Notes: generated from the sequence alone by a model not told the origin. A DNA stretch of 64,000 nt from Gammaproteobacteria bacterium MOLA455 (GCA_000511875.1 AZIN01000003.1:149034-213033); one strand, 5' to 3'; numbered from the stretch's first letter, positions 1 to 9,946 are shown. Program-made: numbers and translations.

Positions 1-670
1 GCACACAGGTGCGGCCTTCCACTTCACCAATGAGGTTCATCACTTCACTCTGATTTGAGGAAGGACGACGCTTGTCAATAATTGCCAGATCACAGTCGAG
101 TTGCTTGGCTACTGCTCTAGCACGAACAACGCCACCAACATCTGGTGAGACAACTTGGAGGTTTTTATAATTTTGTTTCTCGATGTCACCAAGTAAAACC
201 GGCGCACCATAAACATTATCAACAGTGCAGTTGAAAAAGCCTTGAATCTGCTCAGCGTGGAGATCAACAGTCAAAACGCGATCAACGCCGGCGTTGGAGA
301 GCATATCTGCAACAACCTTCGCACTGATCGGCACGCGCACTGACCGGACACGACGATCTTGGCGAGCATAGCCAAAATACGGAACAACTGCGGTGATACG
401 ACCAGCAGATGCGCGACGCAACGCGTCGACCATGAGTATCAGTTCCATGAGGTGGCGATTGGTCGGTGCACAGGTAGGTTGAACTACAAACACGTCATTG
501 CCGCGGACGTTTTCGCGAATCTCTACGTTGATTTCGCCGTCGGAGAATAGTGAGACACCTGCGTTACCGAGCGGGATTCCCAATGTACGGGCGATTTCTT
601 TCGCCAATGCCGGGTTTGCATTCCCGGAGAAGACCATCAATCTTGCCACGTCATTCTTCCTGGTATTCAT
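1..670 (-). CDS. prs: ribose-phosphate pyrophosphokinase (partial, C-terminus beyond the left edge)
   Basis: Makes PRPP from ribose-5-phosphate and ATP for nucleotide, histidine and tryptophan synthesis in the cytoplasm. About 223 N-terminal codons are present, starting at the ATG complementary to 668-670 ([17 protein letters not shown]). Family features visible are the early [10 protein letters not shown] segment, SDGEINVEI near residue 40, the [17 protein letters not shown] helix, the [10 protein letters not shown] motif near residue 100 and [11 protein letters not shown] near residue 133. The gene lies just downstream of tRNA-Gln on the same strand, the order lolB-ispE-tRNA-Gln-prs being the usual one in Pseudomonas-type genomes. 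The reading frame leaves the window at base 1, so the PRPP-binding loop near the C-terminus cannot be inspected. Confidence 0.96.
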   Translation of the reverse strand, partial: MNTRKNDVARLMVFSGNANPALAKEIARTLGIPLGNAGVSLFSDGEINVEIRENVRGNDVFVVQPTCAPTNRHLMELILMVDALRRASAGRITAVVPYFGYARQDRRVRSVRVPISAKVVADMLSNAGVDRVLTVDLHAEQIQGFFNCTVDNVYGAPVLLGDIEKQNYKNLQVVSPDVGGVVRARAVAKQLDCDLAIIDKRRPSSNQSEVMNLIGEVEGRTCV

Positions 671-679
671 AATAAGATA

Positions 680-755
680 TGGCTGGGGCGGGAGGATTCG
701 AACCTCCGAATACCGGGATCAAAACCCGATGCCTTAACCACTTGGCGACGCCCCA
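680..755 (-). tRNA. glnT-like: tRNA-Gln (anticodon UUG)
   Basis: A 76-nt cloverleaf on the minus strand with an encoded 3' CCA. The acceptor stem pairs TGGGGCG (749-755, read on the minus strand) with CGCCCCA (684-690), followed by discriminator G and CCA. The T arm carries GGTTCGAATCC. The anticodon loop TTTTGAT (718-724) places TTG at 720-722, giving Gln-UUG. Its first 22 nt are also the last codons and the stop codon of ispE, so the two genes physically overlap. Confidence 0.97.
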
Positions 756-1603
756 GTAAAAAAGTCTCTCAATTGCTGATGTACTTGCGAGTGATTAACA
801 CCTCGCGCAACAAACGCATTCCAGTGCTGTGGAACAGCGGCTAAAACCTTGTTGGCCTCGGCCTGCGTTTCCCAGCGGCAAAACACACTTGCTCCAGTGC
901 CTGTCATCATTGGCTTGGCGAAGTTTTTAACCCACTCCACCACTTCTTTTACCTGCGGGTAGAGCTCTTCGACAATTGCCTGGCAGTCATTCCTGTACTG
1001 CTCCTCCGAGAGGGCGCGTATTTTGATCGGTAGGGAGTGCCTTGTCAATTGAGGATTTGAAAATATTTCACCTGTTGACACCTTACAGGGCGGGGTAATG
1101 ACCAAATACCAGCTATTCGCTATATCAAAGGGGGTTAGTTTATCGCCAATGCCTTCGGCGAAGGCACTGCGGCCCATGACAAAAACCGGCACATCGGCCC
1201 CCAGCGTTGCGCCCAACTTGGCCAGTTCTACCAGAGACAAATCGCATTGCCAGAGTGTATTCAGAGCCAGTAGGGTGGTTGCGGCATTGCTGCTGCCACC
1301 GCCCAGACCTGCGCCCATGGGCAATGTTTTATCCACCGCAATCGAACAGCCCAGTTTGCAGCCGGTCTTGTTCTGCAGTGCTGTGGCTGCGCGAACAATT
1401 AAATTATCTTCTTCAGCGACGCCCACAACCTGCGGTGACAAGCGGATCTCGCTGTTATCGGTCACTGTAAAGGTAAGCAGATCGCCGCCATCCAGAAGCT
1501 GAAATAAGGTTTGCAGGTTGTGATAGCCGTCGTCACGCTGACCGGTAATATGTAAAAACAGGTTAATTTTCGGCGGTGCCGATAGGCTAATCGAAGTCAT
1601 CAT
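734..1603 (-). CDS. ispE: 4-diphosphocytidyl-2-C-methyl-D-erythritol kinase
   Basis: GHMP-family kinase phosphorylating CDP-methylerythritol in the non-mevalonate isoprenoid pathway. The N-terminus reads APPKINLFLHITGQRDDGYH, the standard IspE opening, and the ATP-binding loop PMGAGLGGGSSNAA lies near residue 95; MMTGTGASVF is the C-terminal GHMP motif. The open frame extends up to 1627, but the start is more likely one of the two adjacent ATGs at 1603 or 1600, directly after the lolB stop (TAACATGATG), giving roughly 289 residues. The stop codon (734-736) lies inside tRNA-Gln, so the last residues GASPSG are encoded by the tRNA 5' half. Confidence 0.95.
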   Translation of the reverse strand: MMTSISLSAPPKINLFLHITGQRDDGYHNLQTLFQLLDGGDLLTFTVTDNSEIRLSPQVVGVAEEDNLIVRAATALQNKTGCKLGCSIAVDKTLPMGAGLGGGSSNAATTLLALNTLWQCDLSLVELAKLGATLGADVPVFVMGRSAFAEGIGDKLTPFDIANSWYLVITPPCKVSTGEIFSNPQLTRHSLPIKIRALSEEQYRNDCQAIVEELYPQVKEVVEWVKNFAKPMMTGTGASVFCRWETQAEANKVLAAVPQHWNAFVARGVNHSQVHQQLRDFFTGASPSG

Positions 1604-1604
1604 G

Positions 1605-2222
1605 TTAGCGCGATTCTTGTTTGGCAAATGACCAGGCGGATATTACCAGCTTAAACGAGTAGCGCCTATCATCGCTGGATTGGTGCGTGCCAACGATTTT
1701 ACCCGGCAAGCTGCCGGCAGCGGTATCTGCGTAGCGGCTAAAGCTTAGCTGCCAGCCGGCCTGTTCAAAACTGCTGGCATAGCCTTCAGGGCTGGTGGCA
1801 ATACTGCTGGCTGTTGCTTGATCTGGGGAAGGCAGACCTCGGGCCCACCAGCTCAGTGCGTCTACTGGCAGAGGCACACCGGTGAGTTGGTTAGCCAACT
1901 GCTGTGGCGTCTGACGATAAAGTTTGTCTTGATAGCGCATTTCTGCGATCTGTTGATCGCCGAATAGGGTTGCACTGCCAGCGCCAAAGGGGCCGGAGAG
2001 CTGTAATTGATAGTTGTTCTGACGCTGCTGCCAGTTGACTGATGCGCTGCCGCCATTGTCTGGTCCGCGAAAACCGAGTTTGCCGGCAAGCTCCCAATCA
2101 TTGAGCTGTGACACTCGCAGCTGATAAGCCTGCCAATCACTGGGTGTTGAGACTTGAGTCTGCGGCTGGCTAGCGCAGGCAGCGAGAATTAGCACCGCTA
2201 TAAGTAGAAAGACTCTGTTCAC
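1605..2222 (-). CDS. lolB: outer-membrane lipoprotein localization factor LolB
   Basis: Outer-membrane lipoprotein receptor that accepts lipoproteins from periplasmic LolA and inserts them in the outer membrane. The 205-residue protein has a lipoprotein signal with lipobox LAAC (Cys16) followed by Ala-Ser, suited to outer-membrane sorting. The body contains the LolB-typical W-A-GKLGFRG start of the beta barrel and LPVDALSWWARGLP in the middle. Its start overlaps the stop of the upstream TPR lipoprotein gene by 4 nt and its stop abuts ispE, so these three genes are probably translated as one operon. Confidence 0.93.
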   Translation of the reverse strand: MNRVFLLIAVLILAACASQPQTQVSTPSDWQAYQLRVSQLNDWELAGKLGFRGPDNGGSASVNWQQRQNNYQLQLSGPFGAGSATLFGDQQIAEMRYQDKLYRQTPQQLANQLTGVPLPVDALSWWARGLPSPDQATASSIATSPEGYASSFEQAGWQLSFSRYADTAAGSLPGKIVGTHQSSDDRRYSFKLVISAWSFAKQESR

Positions 2223-4045
2223 TGATCCGTCTCTGGTTGGCTGGCATCGATTAGCGCCGCAGACTCAGCATTGCTATTGTTTTTAGTTGTGTCGACGTCA
2301 GCGGCATCTACCCCAAGCCGTTGCATGGTGCTTTTGATGGTTGGATGGTTCGGTGACTGGGCAAGGCCACGCTGCCAGGTTTGCAGAGCCGCCTGTCGCT
2401 CACCGAGAAACCATTGCACCTCACCTAGGTGGGCGGCAATTTCGGGGTCAGGCAAAATCGCCATGGCTTTCTGTAGGTAGGGCAGCGCCTCTTCGGCTTT
2501 GCCCAAAACAAATAAGACCCAACCCATGCTATCGATAATCGCGGGATCTCCGGGGTTTAGCAGATAGGCGCGCTTGATCAATCTATAGGCCTCTTCACTG
2601 CGGTCTGTGTGCAGAATCATGGTGTACCCGAGGGCATTAAGTGCCGTAGGATTGTCCGCATCCTGGGCCAGCAGGGCACGCAAATCCTGTTCGGCGAGGG
2701 CAAAGTTGTTCTGTAGTTCCGCCACCATTGAGCGCGCATAGAGCAGCTTGGCATCAGTTGGGTTTGCCTGCAGTCCTCTACTGAGTAGATTAATCGCCTG
2801 ATCGCTCTGGTTGTTGCTGACCAGCAGGTTGGACTCCAGCTGAATAAGCTCGGAGGCCTGATTGGGTTGCTGCTGGCGCAAAGTCTGCAGATAGGCTCGG
2901 GCATGATCTATGCCAGAGCCCTGGGCTAACAGTATGGTGGCTTTGGATGCAGCAGCGAGATAGTTGCGGCCAAATTTGACCTGCTGATAGTGCCGCAGTG
3001 CAGTGGTTAAATCACCGTTGCGCTCAGCGATAGTGGCGAGATGATACTGGGCATCAGCGCTTACTTGGGGATCCCTAGAGGCCTGTTGCAAAAGTGTGGT
3101 GGCTCGCTCTTCACTGCCTTGGCTAAGGTAGAGTAGGCCGAGCAAAAAATTGATTTGTTGGTCGTCGCTATCCTGCTCTCTTAATTTCTCAAACTGCAGA
3201 ATCGCCTTGGGGCGATCAAGCAGGGTGAGAATGCGGGCGTACTGCAGGCGCAGATTGCGGTTCTCAGGTCGTCTTTGCAGTGCATCTGCAAGCAGCGCGG
3301 AGGCTTCGGTTACCTTGTCCTGTTGGTGCAACAGCTGAGCTAACAGTAAAATACCGCGCTGGTTGTCTGGAGCCAGAGTTAAAAAATATTGGCTGGTGGC
3401 TACGGCGCTGTCTAAGTCTCCCAGTTCACGAAACAAAATCGCTGCTGCCAATTCTGCCGTAGCTTGCTGGTCGGGTTCCAATGGCAGGGCTCTGTAGGCT
3501 TCAATCAGCCGGGGAATCAACGCATTTTTATTGCCTTCATCAATCGCCGTTACGGCGAGAAAGGCTTCCTGGTCATTGTTGTTGCGGTACAGCCAAGCGG
3601 CCTGCTCCAGTGCCTCAAAGGGCCGATTATACAGGGCATAGGCTTGCACTGCCGCACGCCGCGCGTCGGTCTCATTGGGCTCTACTTCGACCCAGAGTTG
3701 GGCGCTCTCGAGCATGGCGCCGGCATCGCCCTGGTGAGAGGCAATGCTGTTGGTCAGGCGAATAATGCCGGCGTCTCGGGTTTCCCGTGCCTGCACCAGA
3801 TAGTTCTCCAGCGCGGTTTCAAACTGACCTCGGGTTAGGGCTACATCGGCAACTAAAGTTTGGTAGAGAGACTCTTCTGCAAAGGGTTTGATAGTGGCTA
3901 ATTCTTGTTTTGCAACGTCTATGCTGTCAACGGGCGCTGCCGATGAGGATGGATTGCCGTTTTCCGGCGCCGAGGCACAGGCCGCCAGCAGTGCAACGAG
4001 ACTGATAGCAAAGGGTGCTGAGCGAATAGAGTTAGGTAATTTCAT
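2219..4045 (-). CDS. tetratricopeptide-repeat outer-membrane lipoprotein
   Basis: 608 residues: a lipoprotein signal ending in LLAACAS (Cys23) and then a mostly helical protein of repeated TPR units. Clear TPR-like stretches include LGLLYLSQGSEERATTLL near residue 300 and NALGYTMILHTDRSEEAYRL followed by DSMGWVLFVLGKAEEALPYL near residues 465-525. This is the counterpart of the TPR protein that sits between hemA and lolB in Pseudomonas. It probably acts as a scaffold on the inner face of the outer membrane; the exact role is unknown. It is the first gene of the lolB-ispE operon and is divergent from hemA. Confidence 0.85.
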   Translation of the reverse strand: MKLPNSIRSAPFAISLVALLAACASAPENGNPSSSAAPVDSIDVAKQELATIKPFAEESLYQTLVADVALTRGQFETALENYLVQARETRDAGIIRLTNSIASHQGDAGAMLESAQLWVEVEPNETDARRAAVQAYALYNRPFEALEQAAWLYRNNNDQEAFLAVTAIDEGNKNALIPRLIEAYRALPLEPDQQATAELAAAILFRELGDLDSAVATSQYFLTLAPDNQRGILLLAQLLHQQDKVTEASALLADALQRRPENRNLRLQYARILTLLDRPKAILQFEKLREQDSDDQQINFLLGLLYLSQGSEERATTLLQQASRDPQVSADAQYHLATIAERNGDLTTALRHYQQVKFGRNYLAAASKATILLAQGSGIDHARAYLQTLRQQQPNQASELIQLESNLLVSNNQSDQAINLLSRGLQANPTDAKLLYARSMVAELQNNFALAEQDLRALLAQDADNPTALNALGYTMILHTDRSEEAYRLIKRAYLLNPGDPAIIDSMGWVLFVLGKAEEALPYLQKAMAILPDPEIAAHLGEVQWFLGERQAALQTWQRGLAQSPNHPTIKSTMQRLGVDAADVDTTKNNSNAESAALIDASQPETDQ

Positions 4046-4266
4046 CGTCTTCTTTTTTTGGCAGATCTATTGGTTAAGACCTTTGTTACTGGAAAAGATT
4101 AGCGCGCTTTCTAACATTAGCCTTTTTTTGTGGTATTTCTGATTATGCTGGCCAGACTGGTGTAAAATCTCTCGCCTAAAACCACCAGTCAAAATCTAGC
4201 GGCCATTGATTTTGAGTATAGACAGATAATTAAGCAAGTAGCAGAGGGACAAACAGCGCATTCATC

Positions 4267-5523
4267 ATGGGTATTCTGGCATTTGGCATCAATCATACAA
4301 CCGCCTCCGTGGATCTCCGCGGCCGCGTTGCCTTTGCTCCAGAAATGGTTGTTGAGTCCCTGCAGCAAGCCCTAGAATGTCTGCCCGGCGGTGAAATCGC
4401 ACTGCTATCCACCTGTAATCGCACCGAGATTTATGTTCATGGAGATGCCAGTGATGAGCAGCTGCTGAATTGGTTGGCGGATTGCAAAGGGGTGGAGCTG
4501 GAACAGTTGCGTGACTGTTATTACTGTTACCGGGATCAGCAGGCGGTGCGACACATTATGTGTGTTGCCAGCGGGCTCGATTCACTGGTGCTCGGCGAGC
4601 CGCAAATTTTTGGTCAGATTAAATCGGCCTATGCCGTGGGTCGCGAGGCGGGTACGGTTGCCACGCACCTCAATCAGGTTTTTCAAAGTACCTTTGCCGC
4701 AGCCAAGAGAGTGCGCTCCGAAACCGCCATTGGTCAAAATCCAGTGTCTGTTGCCTACGCCTCGGTAAGCCTTGCGGAACAGATTTTTGCCGACTTAAAA
4801 GATGTTCATGCGCTGCTGATTGGCGCTGGCGAAACCATCGAGCTGGTAGCGCGACATTTGCGAGACAAGCAGGTGGGATCGATTACGGTTGCCAATCGAA
4901 CGCTGAGTCGCGCTCAGGAGTTGGCTGCGGATTTTTCCGCTAATGCGATTCTGCTATCGGATATTCACGACCATCTGCCTCAGGCGGATATAGTTATTTC
5001 TTCCACTGCCAGCCAACTGCCAGTACTGGGCAAAGGTGCCGTGGAATCGGCTCTGAAAAAGCGGCGCCACAAACCTATGTTTATGGTGGATATAGCCGTC
5101 CCTCGAGATATAGAGCCCGAGGTGGAAACCCTAGAGGACGTCTATCTTTATACAGTGGATGATTTGCAGGAAGTTATTCAGGGCAATCTGCGCGCGCGCC
5201 AGACCGCCGCCGACGTGGCTCAGGCCATTATTGATCAGGAAGCCGACAGCTGGTCACGGCAACAGCGATCGTTGGCTGTTGTGGATACCATTCGCGCTTT
5301 TCGCGATAGCGTAGAAAAAATTCGCGTTGAAGAAGTTGGCAAGGCGTTGCAGTCTCTGCAACGTGGTCAGGCCTCAGAGTCGGTGATCGAAACATTGGCG
5401 CGCAATCTGACCAATAAGTTAATGCACAAACCCACCACTATCCTCAAGCAGGCCAGTGAAGAGGGTCGGGATGACACGATTAATGCCACTCAGGACCTTT
5501 TTGGCCTGGATAAAAAGCGTTAG
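4267..5523 (+). CDS. hemA: glutamyl-tRNA reductase
   Basis: First committed enzyme of the C5 tetrapyrrole pathway: reduces Glu-tRNA(Glu) to glutamate-1-semialdehyde using NADPH. 418 residues, the normal length. The catalytic cysteine is Cys50 in LLSTCNRTEIY, the GLDSLVLGEPQIFGQIKSAY signature lies at 103-122, the Rossmann loop LIGAGET at 184-190, and a C-terminal dimerization helix carries NLTNKLMHKPT. The ATG at 4267 gives the conserved start MGILAFGINH. It is followed by prfA and prmC, the hemA-prfA-prmC order found across gammaproteobacteria. Confidence 0.98.
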   Translation: MGILAFGINHTTASVDLRGRVAFAPEMVVESLQQALECLPGGEIALLSTCNRTEIYVHGDASDEQLLNWLADCKGVELEQLRDCYYCYRDQQAVRHIMCVASGLDSLVLGEPQIFGQIKSAYAVGREAGTVATHLNQVFQSTFAAAKRVRSETAIGQNPVSVAYASVSLAEQIFADLKDVHALLIGAGETIELVARHLRDKQVGSITVANRTLSRAQELAADFSANAILLSDIHDHLPQADIVISSTASQLPVLGKGAVESALKKRRHKPMFMVDIAVPRDIEPEVETLEDVYLYTVDDLQEVIQGNLRARQTAADVAQAIIDQEADSWSRQQRSLAVVDTIRAFRDSVEKIRVEEVGKALQSLQRGQASESVIETLARNLTNKLMHKPTTILKQASEEGRDDTINATQDLFGLDKKR

Positions 5524-5639
5524 CGTCGCTCACTGCAGTATCTGGCAATCTCTTTATCTTAGTAGCCCTTTATACCTTCGGCTCCGAACCATCAAATTAC
5601 ACCGCGCTTTAAAGGCGCAAAACCAGACATGGATATTCA

Positions 5640-6722
5640 ATGAAAGCTTCAATTCTCTCAAAGTTAGATCACCTCTCTGAACGCTATGAAGAAGTGGGCG
5701 CACTGCTCAGTGATGGCGATATTATCAGTGATCAAAATCGCTTTCGCACTCTCTCTAAAGAGTATGCGGAGCTTGAGCTCTTGGTTAAAACCTACGCCAG
5801 CTACAAAGATGTGCTGGATAATATTGAAGAGGCCAAACTGCTGTTAAAGGACTCAGATACGGATATGCGAGAGATGGCTCAGGAGGAAATGCGCAGCGGT
5901 GAAGCCCAGCGCCATGAACTAGAGCTAGAAATTCAAAAACTGCTGCTGCCAAAGGACCCCAAAGATTCGAAAAACGTCTTTCTTGAAATTCGTGCAGGAA
6001 CCGGCGGCGACGAAGCGGCGATTTTTTCTGGGGATCTTTTCCGTATGTACAGCAGATACGCGGAAACTAAGCGCTGGAAGGTTGAGATTATCAGTGAGAA
6101 CAGTGGCGATCACGGTGGCTACAAAGAAGTGATCGCGCGAATTGTCGGTCAGGGTGTCTACTCAAAACTTAAGTTTGAATCCGGTGCCCACCGAGTGCAG
6201 CGTGTGCCGGACACAGAATCTCAGGGTCGCGTGCACACCTCTGCCTGCACAGTAGCTGTAATGGCTGAAGCGGACGAGCAGGATGCCATTGAGATCAATA
6301 AGGGCGATCTGCGAGTGGATACGTTCCGCGCCTCAGGTTCCGGTGGTCAGCACGTCAACAAAACCGATTCCGCGATTCGCCTTACTCACCTGCCCAGTGG
6401 TTTGGTGGTTGAATGTCAGGACGAGCGCTCGCAGCATAAAAACCGTGCCAAGGCGATGTCAGTACTCCAGGCGAGATTGACGGCGGTGCAGGATGAAGCC
6501 GTGGCCAAAGAGCAGTCTGATCAGCGTAAAACTCTGGTTGGCAGCGGCGATCGCTCGGAGCGTATTCGCACATATAATTTCCCTCAGGGGCGTGTCACTG
6601 ATCATCGTATTAATCTCACGCTCTATAAGCTGGGTGAAGTAATGGAAGGTTCTCTCGACGACGTGCTCGGACCTCTGGTCAATGAGTTTCAAGCGGAACA
6701 GCTGGCCAGCTTGTCTGAATAA
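5640..6722 (+). CDS. prfA: peptide chain release factor 1
   Basis: Recognises UAA and UAG stop codons and triggers peptide release. 360 residues, normal length. The GGQ catalytic tripeptide is at 235-237 (SGSGGQHVN). The tripeptide anticodon position reads Pro190-Asp-Thr192 ([10 protein letters not shown]) where E. coli has PAT, a conservative PxT variant. The stop codon overlaps the start of prmC (TAATG), consistent with coupled synthesis of the factor and the enzyme that methylates its GGQ glutamine. Confidence 0.98.
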   Translation: MKASILSKLDHLSERYEEVGALLSDGDIISDQNRFRTLSKEYAELELLVKTYASYKDVLDNIEEAKLLLKDSDTDMREMAQEEMRSGEAQRHELELEIQKLLLPKDPKDSKNVFLEIRAGTGGDEAAIFSGDLFRMYSRYAETKRWKVEIISENSGDHGGYKEVIARIVGQGVYSKLKFESGAHRVQRVPDTESQGRVHTSACTVAVMAEADEQDAIEINKGDLRVDTFRASGSGGQHVNKTDSAIRLTHLPSGLVVECQDERSQHKNRAKAMSVLQARLTAVQDEAVAKEQSDQRKTLVGSGDRSERIRTYNFPQGRVTDHRINLTLYKLGEVMEGSLDDVLGPLVNEFQAEQLASLSE

Positions 6723-7555
6723 TGACCATTGCCAAACTGCTTCAATCTGCGACTGCGGCCAACCACCTCAGCGACAGCCCGGAATTAGACTGCGAGTTAT
6801 TACTCTGTTTTGTGTTGGGGGTGGCCCCCAGCTATTTGAAAACCTGGCCTGAGCGCCAGGTCAGCGATGATCATTGTGAACAGTTCGATGGGCTATTGCA
6901 GCGTCGTGTAGCTGGGCAACCTGTCGCCTATTTAATTGGGTCTCAGGGATTCTGGAGCCTCGATCTTGAGGTCTCTCCTGCAACGTTAATCCCCCGCCCG
7001 GAAACTGAACTATTGGTCGAAGCGGCGCTGGAACTATCACTTCCAGAGCAGGCATCGGTGTTGGACTTGGGAACTGGGACTGGTGCTATTGCCTTGGCTT
7101 TGGCCACTGAGCGCAGCGACTGGAAAGTCTCTGCTGTTGATCTACAGCAACAGGCAGTGGATCTGGCTGAGCGCAATCGCCAGCGCTATAAGCTCAACAA
7201 TGTAACCCTGTTTGCCAGTGATTGGTTTGCTGCTATTCCGCCGCAGCGCTTTGATCTTATTGTTAGCAACCCGCCCTATATTGAAGCCAATGACCCTCAT
7301 CTTAGCCAGGGCGATGTGCGCTTTGAGCCGGCCTCGGCTCTAGTCTCTGGTGATGATGGTTTGGATGACTTACGTTTGGTCTGCAGTCAGAGCGTTGGTT
7401 ACTTGGCTGATAGCGGTTGGCTGGTGTTGGAGCATGGTTTTGATCAGGGAGCCGCAGTGCGTGAGTTACTTGATAGAGCTGGCTTCATCTTGGTGGAGAC
7501 CCGCCAGGACCTAAATGGTTGCGAACGCATAACCCTAGGGCGCTATGCTTTATAG
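6722..7555 (+). CDS. prmC: release factor glutamine methyltransferase PrmC/HemK
   Basis: SAM-dependent N5-methylation of the GGQ glutamine of RF1 and RF2. 277 residues: an N-terminal helical RF-binding domain (about 1-75), then a Rossmann methyltransferase with motif I DLGTGTGAIA (115-124) and the catalytic NPPY at 183-186. The start codon overlaps the prfA stop. The stop lies only 4 nt from the stop of the convergent MATE gene, leaving no independent terminator between them. Confidence 0.97.
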   Translation: MTIAKLLQSATAANHLSDSPELDCELLLCFVLGVAPSYLKTWPERQVSDDHCEQFDGLLQRRVAGQPVAYLIGSQGFWSLDLEVSPATLIPRPETELLVEAALELSLPEQASVLDLGTGTGAIALALATERSDWKVSAVDLQQQAVDLAERNRQRYKLNNVTLFASDWFAAIPPQRFDLIVSNPPYIEANDPHLSQGDVRFEPASALVSGDDGLDDLRLVCSQSVGYLADSGWLVLEHGFDQGAAVRELLDRAGFILVETRQDLNGCERITLGRYAL

Positions 7556-7559
7556 CCCG

Positions 7560-9008
7560 CTATAAATTCTCCAGCGCCTGAATTCTGCGTCGCGAGACAA
7601 TATTCCATCTAGTCATCAAGCCAATTCCAGCGCAGGATGCGCCAATAACTGTACCCACCCAAAAGCCATAAACTCCCATGGGCTCGCCCCACATATCAGT
7701 TAGCGCCAAAGAGTAAGCAATCGGGAAGGCAATGCCCCAGAACGCCACCACCTGAATAAACAGAGGGATACGCACATCTTTATAGCCACGCAGTGCACCG
7801 CTAGCGGTCATCTGCAGCGAATCCACAGAGCCTAAAACAGCGGCAAATAAGAATAGATTGGCAGCGATTAACTGAACATTGGGGTCGACACTAAACAGTG
7901 CCGCTAGGTCTTCCCGTAGAGTAATTTTTAATACTGCGGTGGTCAGTCCAAGTACAAACACCATCTTGTAGCCGACGATACAGTAGCGTCGCGCCAACTT
8001 CGGATCTGCAGCACCTTCCGCCATAGCCACTTTGATTGTCAGTGCTGACGCCACACCCAGGGGAACCATAAAGGCCAGTGAATCTATATTAATCGCGATG
8101 GCATGGGCGCCGACTACATCTGAACCCAGATGGGCGATCATCAGCGGGATAATCGCGAAAAACATAATTTCCGCGGCAATATTGAGGGCGATGGGAACGC
8201 CAAGACGTAGGATGTTAACAATCGCCGCGATATTAACCCGGGCAAAATCACTATAGAGCTTTAATGCGCGCATGGTGCTCGAGCGCTGGGCATAGACTGC
8301 CATGCAGATCAGCAGAAAGGTCATGACAATGGCCGTAGCCCAACCAGCGCCGGCGCCGCCCATTGCCGGCACCCCTAGCTTGCCAAATACCAGCACATAG
8401 TCGAGAACAATATTGAGCAAAAATGCAGCGCCGTTAAATACCATAACCGGACGAATATCACCCATGCCCTCAAAGGTCGTGCGAAAGACAAAGAATGCTG
8501 GAAACATGAGTCCGGTAATCAAAAATGGCAGCATATAGCGGCGGCCGACATCGTAGACTTCCGCGGGAATATCTAGCTGACCGAGGATGTAAATGCCGAA
8601 CAGAATGCCGCAGTTCACCACTATGCCAACGGGCACAGCTAACCACAGTGCCTGCTGAAATTGGAAGCGCACTAGGTGCTTATTACCGGCACCCCAGTGG
8701 TTGCCGATAATCGGACTATTGCCGAGCATAATGCCGATCACAATTAGATTGATTACCGCCCAGATACTGCCGCCCAGCTGCACTGCTGCTAACTCGTCGG
8801 CGCTGATTTGGCCGGCCATATAAATATCGGTGACGGTCATGCCCACCACCGCCACCTGACCGAAAATCAGCGGCCCGGCGAGGGACCATAACTGCTTCGC
8901 ATGGCTGAGTTGTGTGGCGCGATTGTGATTGTCGATTGGCATGTTTGGCACAGCGTAATTTAGAACTTCATTCTCGTTTAATGGACGACGCAAAGCGAGG
9001 AAAAACAA
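7560..9008 (-). CDS. MATE-family multidrug exporter (NorM-like)
   Basis: Integral inner-membrane antiporter of the MATE family, expected to extrude cationic drugs or metabolites with sodium or protons. 482 residues with about 12 hydrophobic segments arranged as two similar halves; GQVAVVGMTVTDIYMAG in TM1 and MTASGALRGYKD after TM9 are typical of the family. The first 22 residues are unusually hydrophilic, and the internal ATG at 8942 (MPIDNHNRATQL) may be the true start. The substrate cannot be inferred from sequence. Convergent with prmC and divergent from the DoxX gene. Confidence 0.88.
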   Translation of the reverse strand: MFFLALRRPLNENEVLNYAVPNMPIDNHNRATQLSHAKQLWSLAGPLIFGQVAVVGMTVTDIYMAGQISADELAAVQLGGSIWAVINLIVIGIMLGNSPIIGNHWGAGNKHLVRFQFQQALWLAVPVGIVVNCGILFGIYILGQLDIPAEVYDVGRRYMLPFLITGLMFPAFFVFRTTFEGMGDIRPVMVFNGAAFLLNIVLDYVLVFGKLGVPAMGGAGAGWATAIVMTFLLICMAVYAQRSSTMRALKLYSDFARVNIAAIVNILRLGVPIALNIAAEIMFFAIIPLMIAHLGSDVVGAHAIAINIDSLAFMVPLGVASALTIKVAMAEGAADPKLARRYCIVGYKMVFVLGLTTAVLKITLREDLAALFSVDPNVQLIAANLFLFAAVLGSVDSLQMTASGALRGYKDVRIPLFIQVVAFWGIAFPIAYSLALTDMWGEPMGVYGFWVGTVIGASCAGIGLMTRWNIVSRRRIQALENL

Positions 9009-9122
9009 AGCCTATTGGCGGAATATATGCTAACTCATAGGAGGGTGGGAATTTTTTCCTCAAGGGGCAATCTAATTTTTCGCTAACATAATCTGTAACA
9101 GTAAAATCAAGGAGTGATGAAC

Positions 9123-9773
9123 ATGCAACAGTGGGTTCTCTGGTACAACCTCTTCCTTTCGAAACTCAAATATATTGACTGGCTTGGGCCCCTCGCTCTG
9201 CGGCTCTATCTGGCGCCGATCTTTATTGCTGTCGGTCTGCATAAATTTTCCAACTGGGACTCTATGGTGGCGTGGTTTGGCAACCCAGATTGGGGCTTAG
9301 GTCTGCCAGCCCCCGCCTTAATGGTCCTGCTCGCCGCCAGTGCTGAATTGCTTGGCGGCCTGGCCCTACTGGCTGGACTGGCAACTCGATTGGTGGTGAT
9401 GCCATTGATGGTGACCATGCTTGTCGCGGCCGGCACTGCTCACTGGGACAATGGTTGGTTTGCCATCGCGCCTGGAGATCCCCATACCAGCACCGCCAAA
9501 GTATTGGCCATGGTTGGTGTGCCTGCAGCCGAACGAAGCCTTGAGAACAGTGTTGCTGTGGGCGAGCGCCTAGCTGCGGCGAAGTCGCTTTTAAAGCGCC
9601 ACGGCAACTACAGTTGGCTCACCGAGAAGGGTGGTTTGGTGATTCTCAATAATGGCATCGAGTTTGCCGCGACCTATTTTAGTATGCTGTTGATGCTTTT
9701 GTTTACTGGCGCTGGACGCTGGTTTAGTCTCGACTATTGGATTGCCCGGCGCACCGGTCTGAGCAAGTTGTAG
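9123..9773 (+). CDS. DoxX-family membrane protein
   Basis: Small inner-membrane protein of the DoxX family, about 217 residues. Hydrophobic segments are visible near 20-35, 65-85, 90-110 and close to the C-terminus, with the family-typical LAPIFIAVGLHKF in the first one and LLAASAELLGGLALLAGLATR in the middle. An AAGGAG ribosome-binding site (9109-9114) fits the ATG at 9123 best; a GTG at 9114 and an ATG at 9117 sit too close to it. An insertion of about 60 residues between the second and last helices gives a soluble loop. Function is not established for this family; some members are linked to sulfur or redox stress. Confidence 0.8.
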   Translation: MQQWVLWYNLFLSKLKYIDWLGPLALRLYLAPIFIAVGLHKFSNWDSMVAWFGNPDWGLGLPAPALMVLLAASAELLGGLALLAGLATRLVVMPLMVTMLVAAGTAHWDNGWFAIAPGDPHTSTAKVLAMVGVPAAERSLENSVAVGERLAAAKSLLKRHGNYSWLTEKGGLVILNNGIEFAATYFSMLLMLLFTGAGRWFSLDYWIARRTGLSKL

Positions 9774-9946
9774 TTTGCCATAAAGGCCTTTGGCGGGCCG
9801 GATTACAAAATCAAACGGCTCGCCGACAATTCTGCTACAATCGCGCCTCAAATATGTGCACACAGCGTTTCAAAGAGATTGCCTTAAAACGGATAGCGTG
9901 CATTGAACCCGGTGTTTAATCACTGTCTAAATATGCGTGCCCAAAC

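Noticed and set aside
3464-3838. 124-codon plus-strand frame inside the TPR lipoprotein gene
   Set aside because: Shadow of the TPR gene on the other strand, no domain seen.
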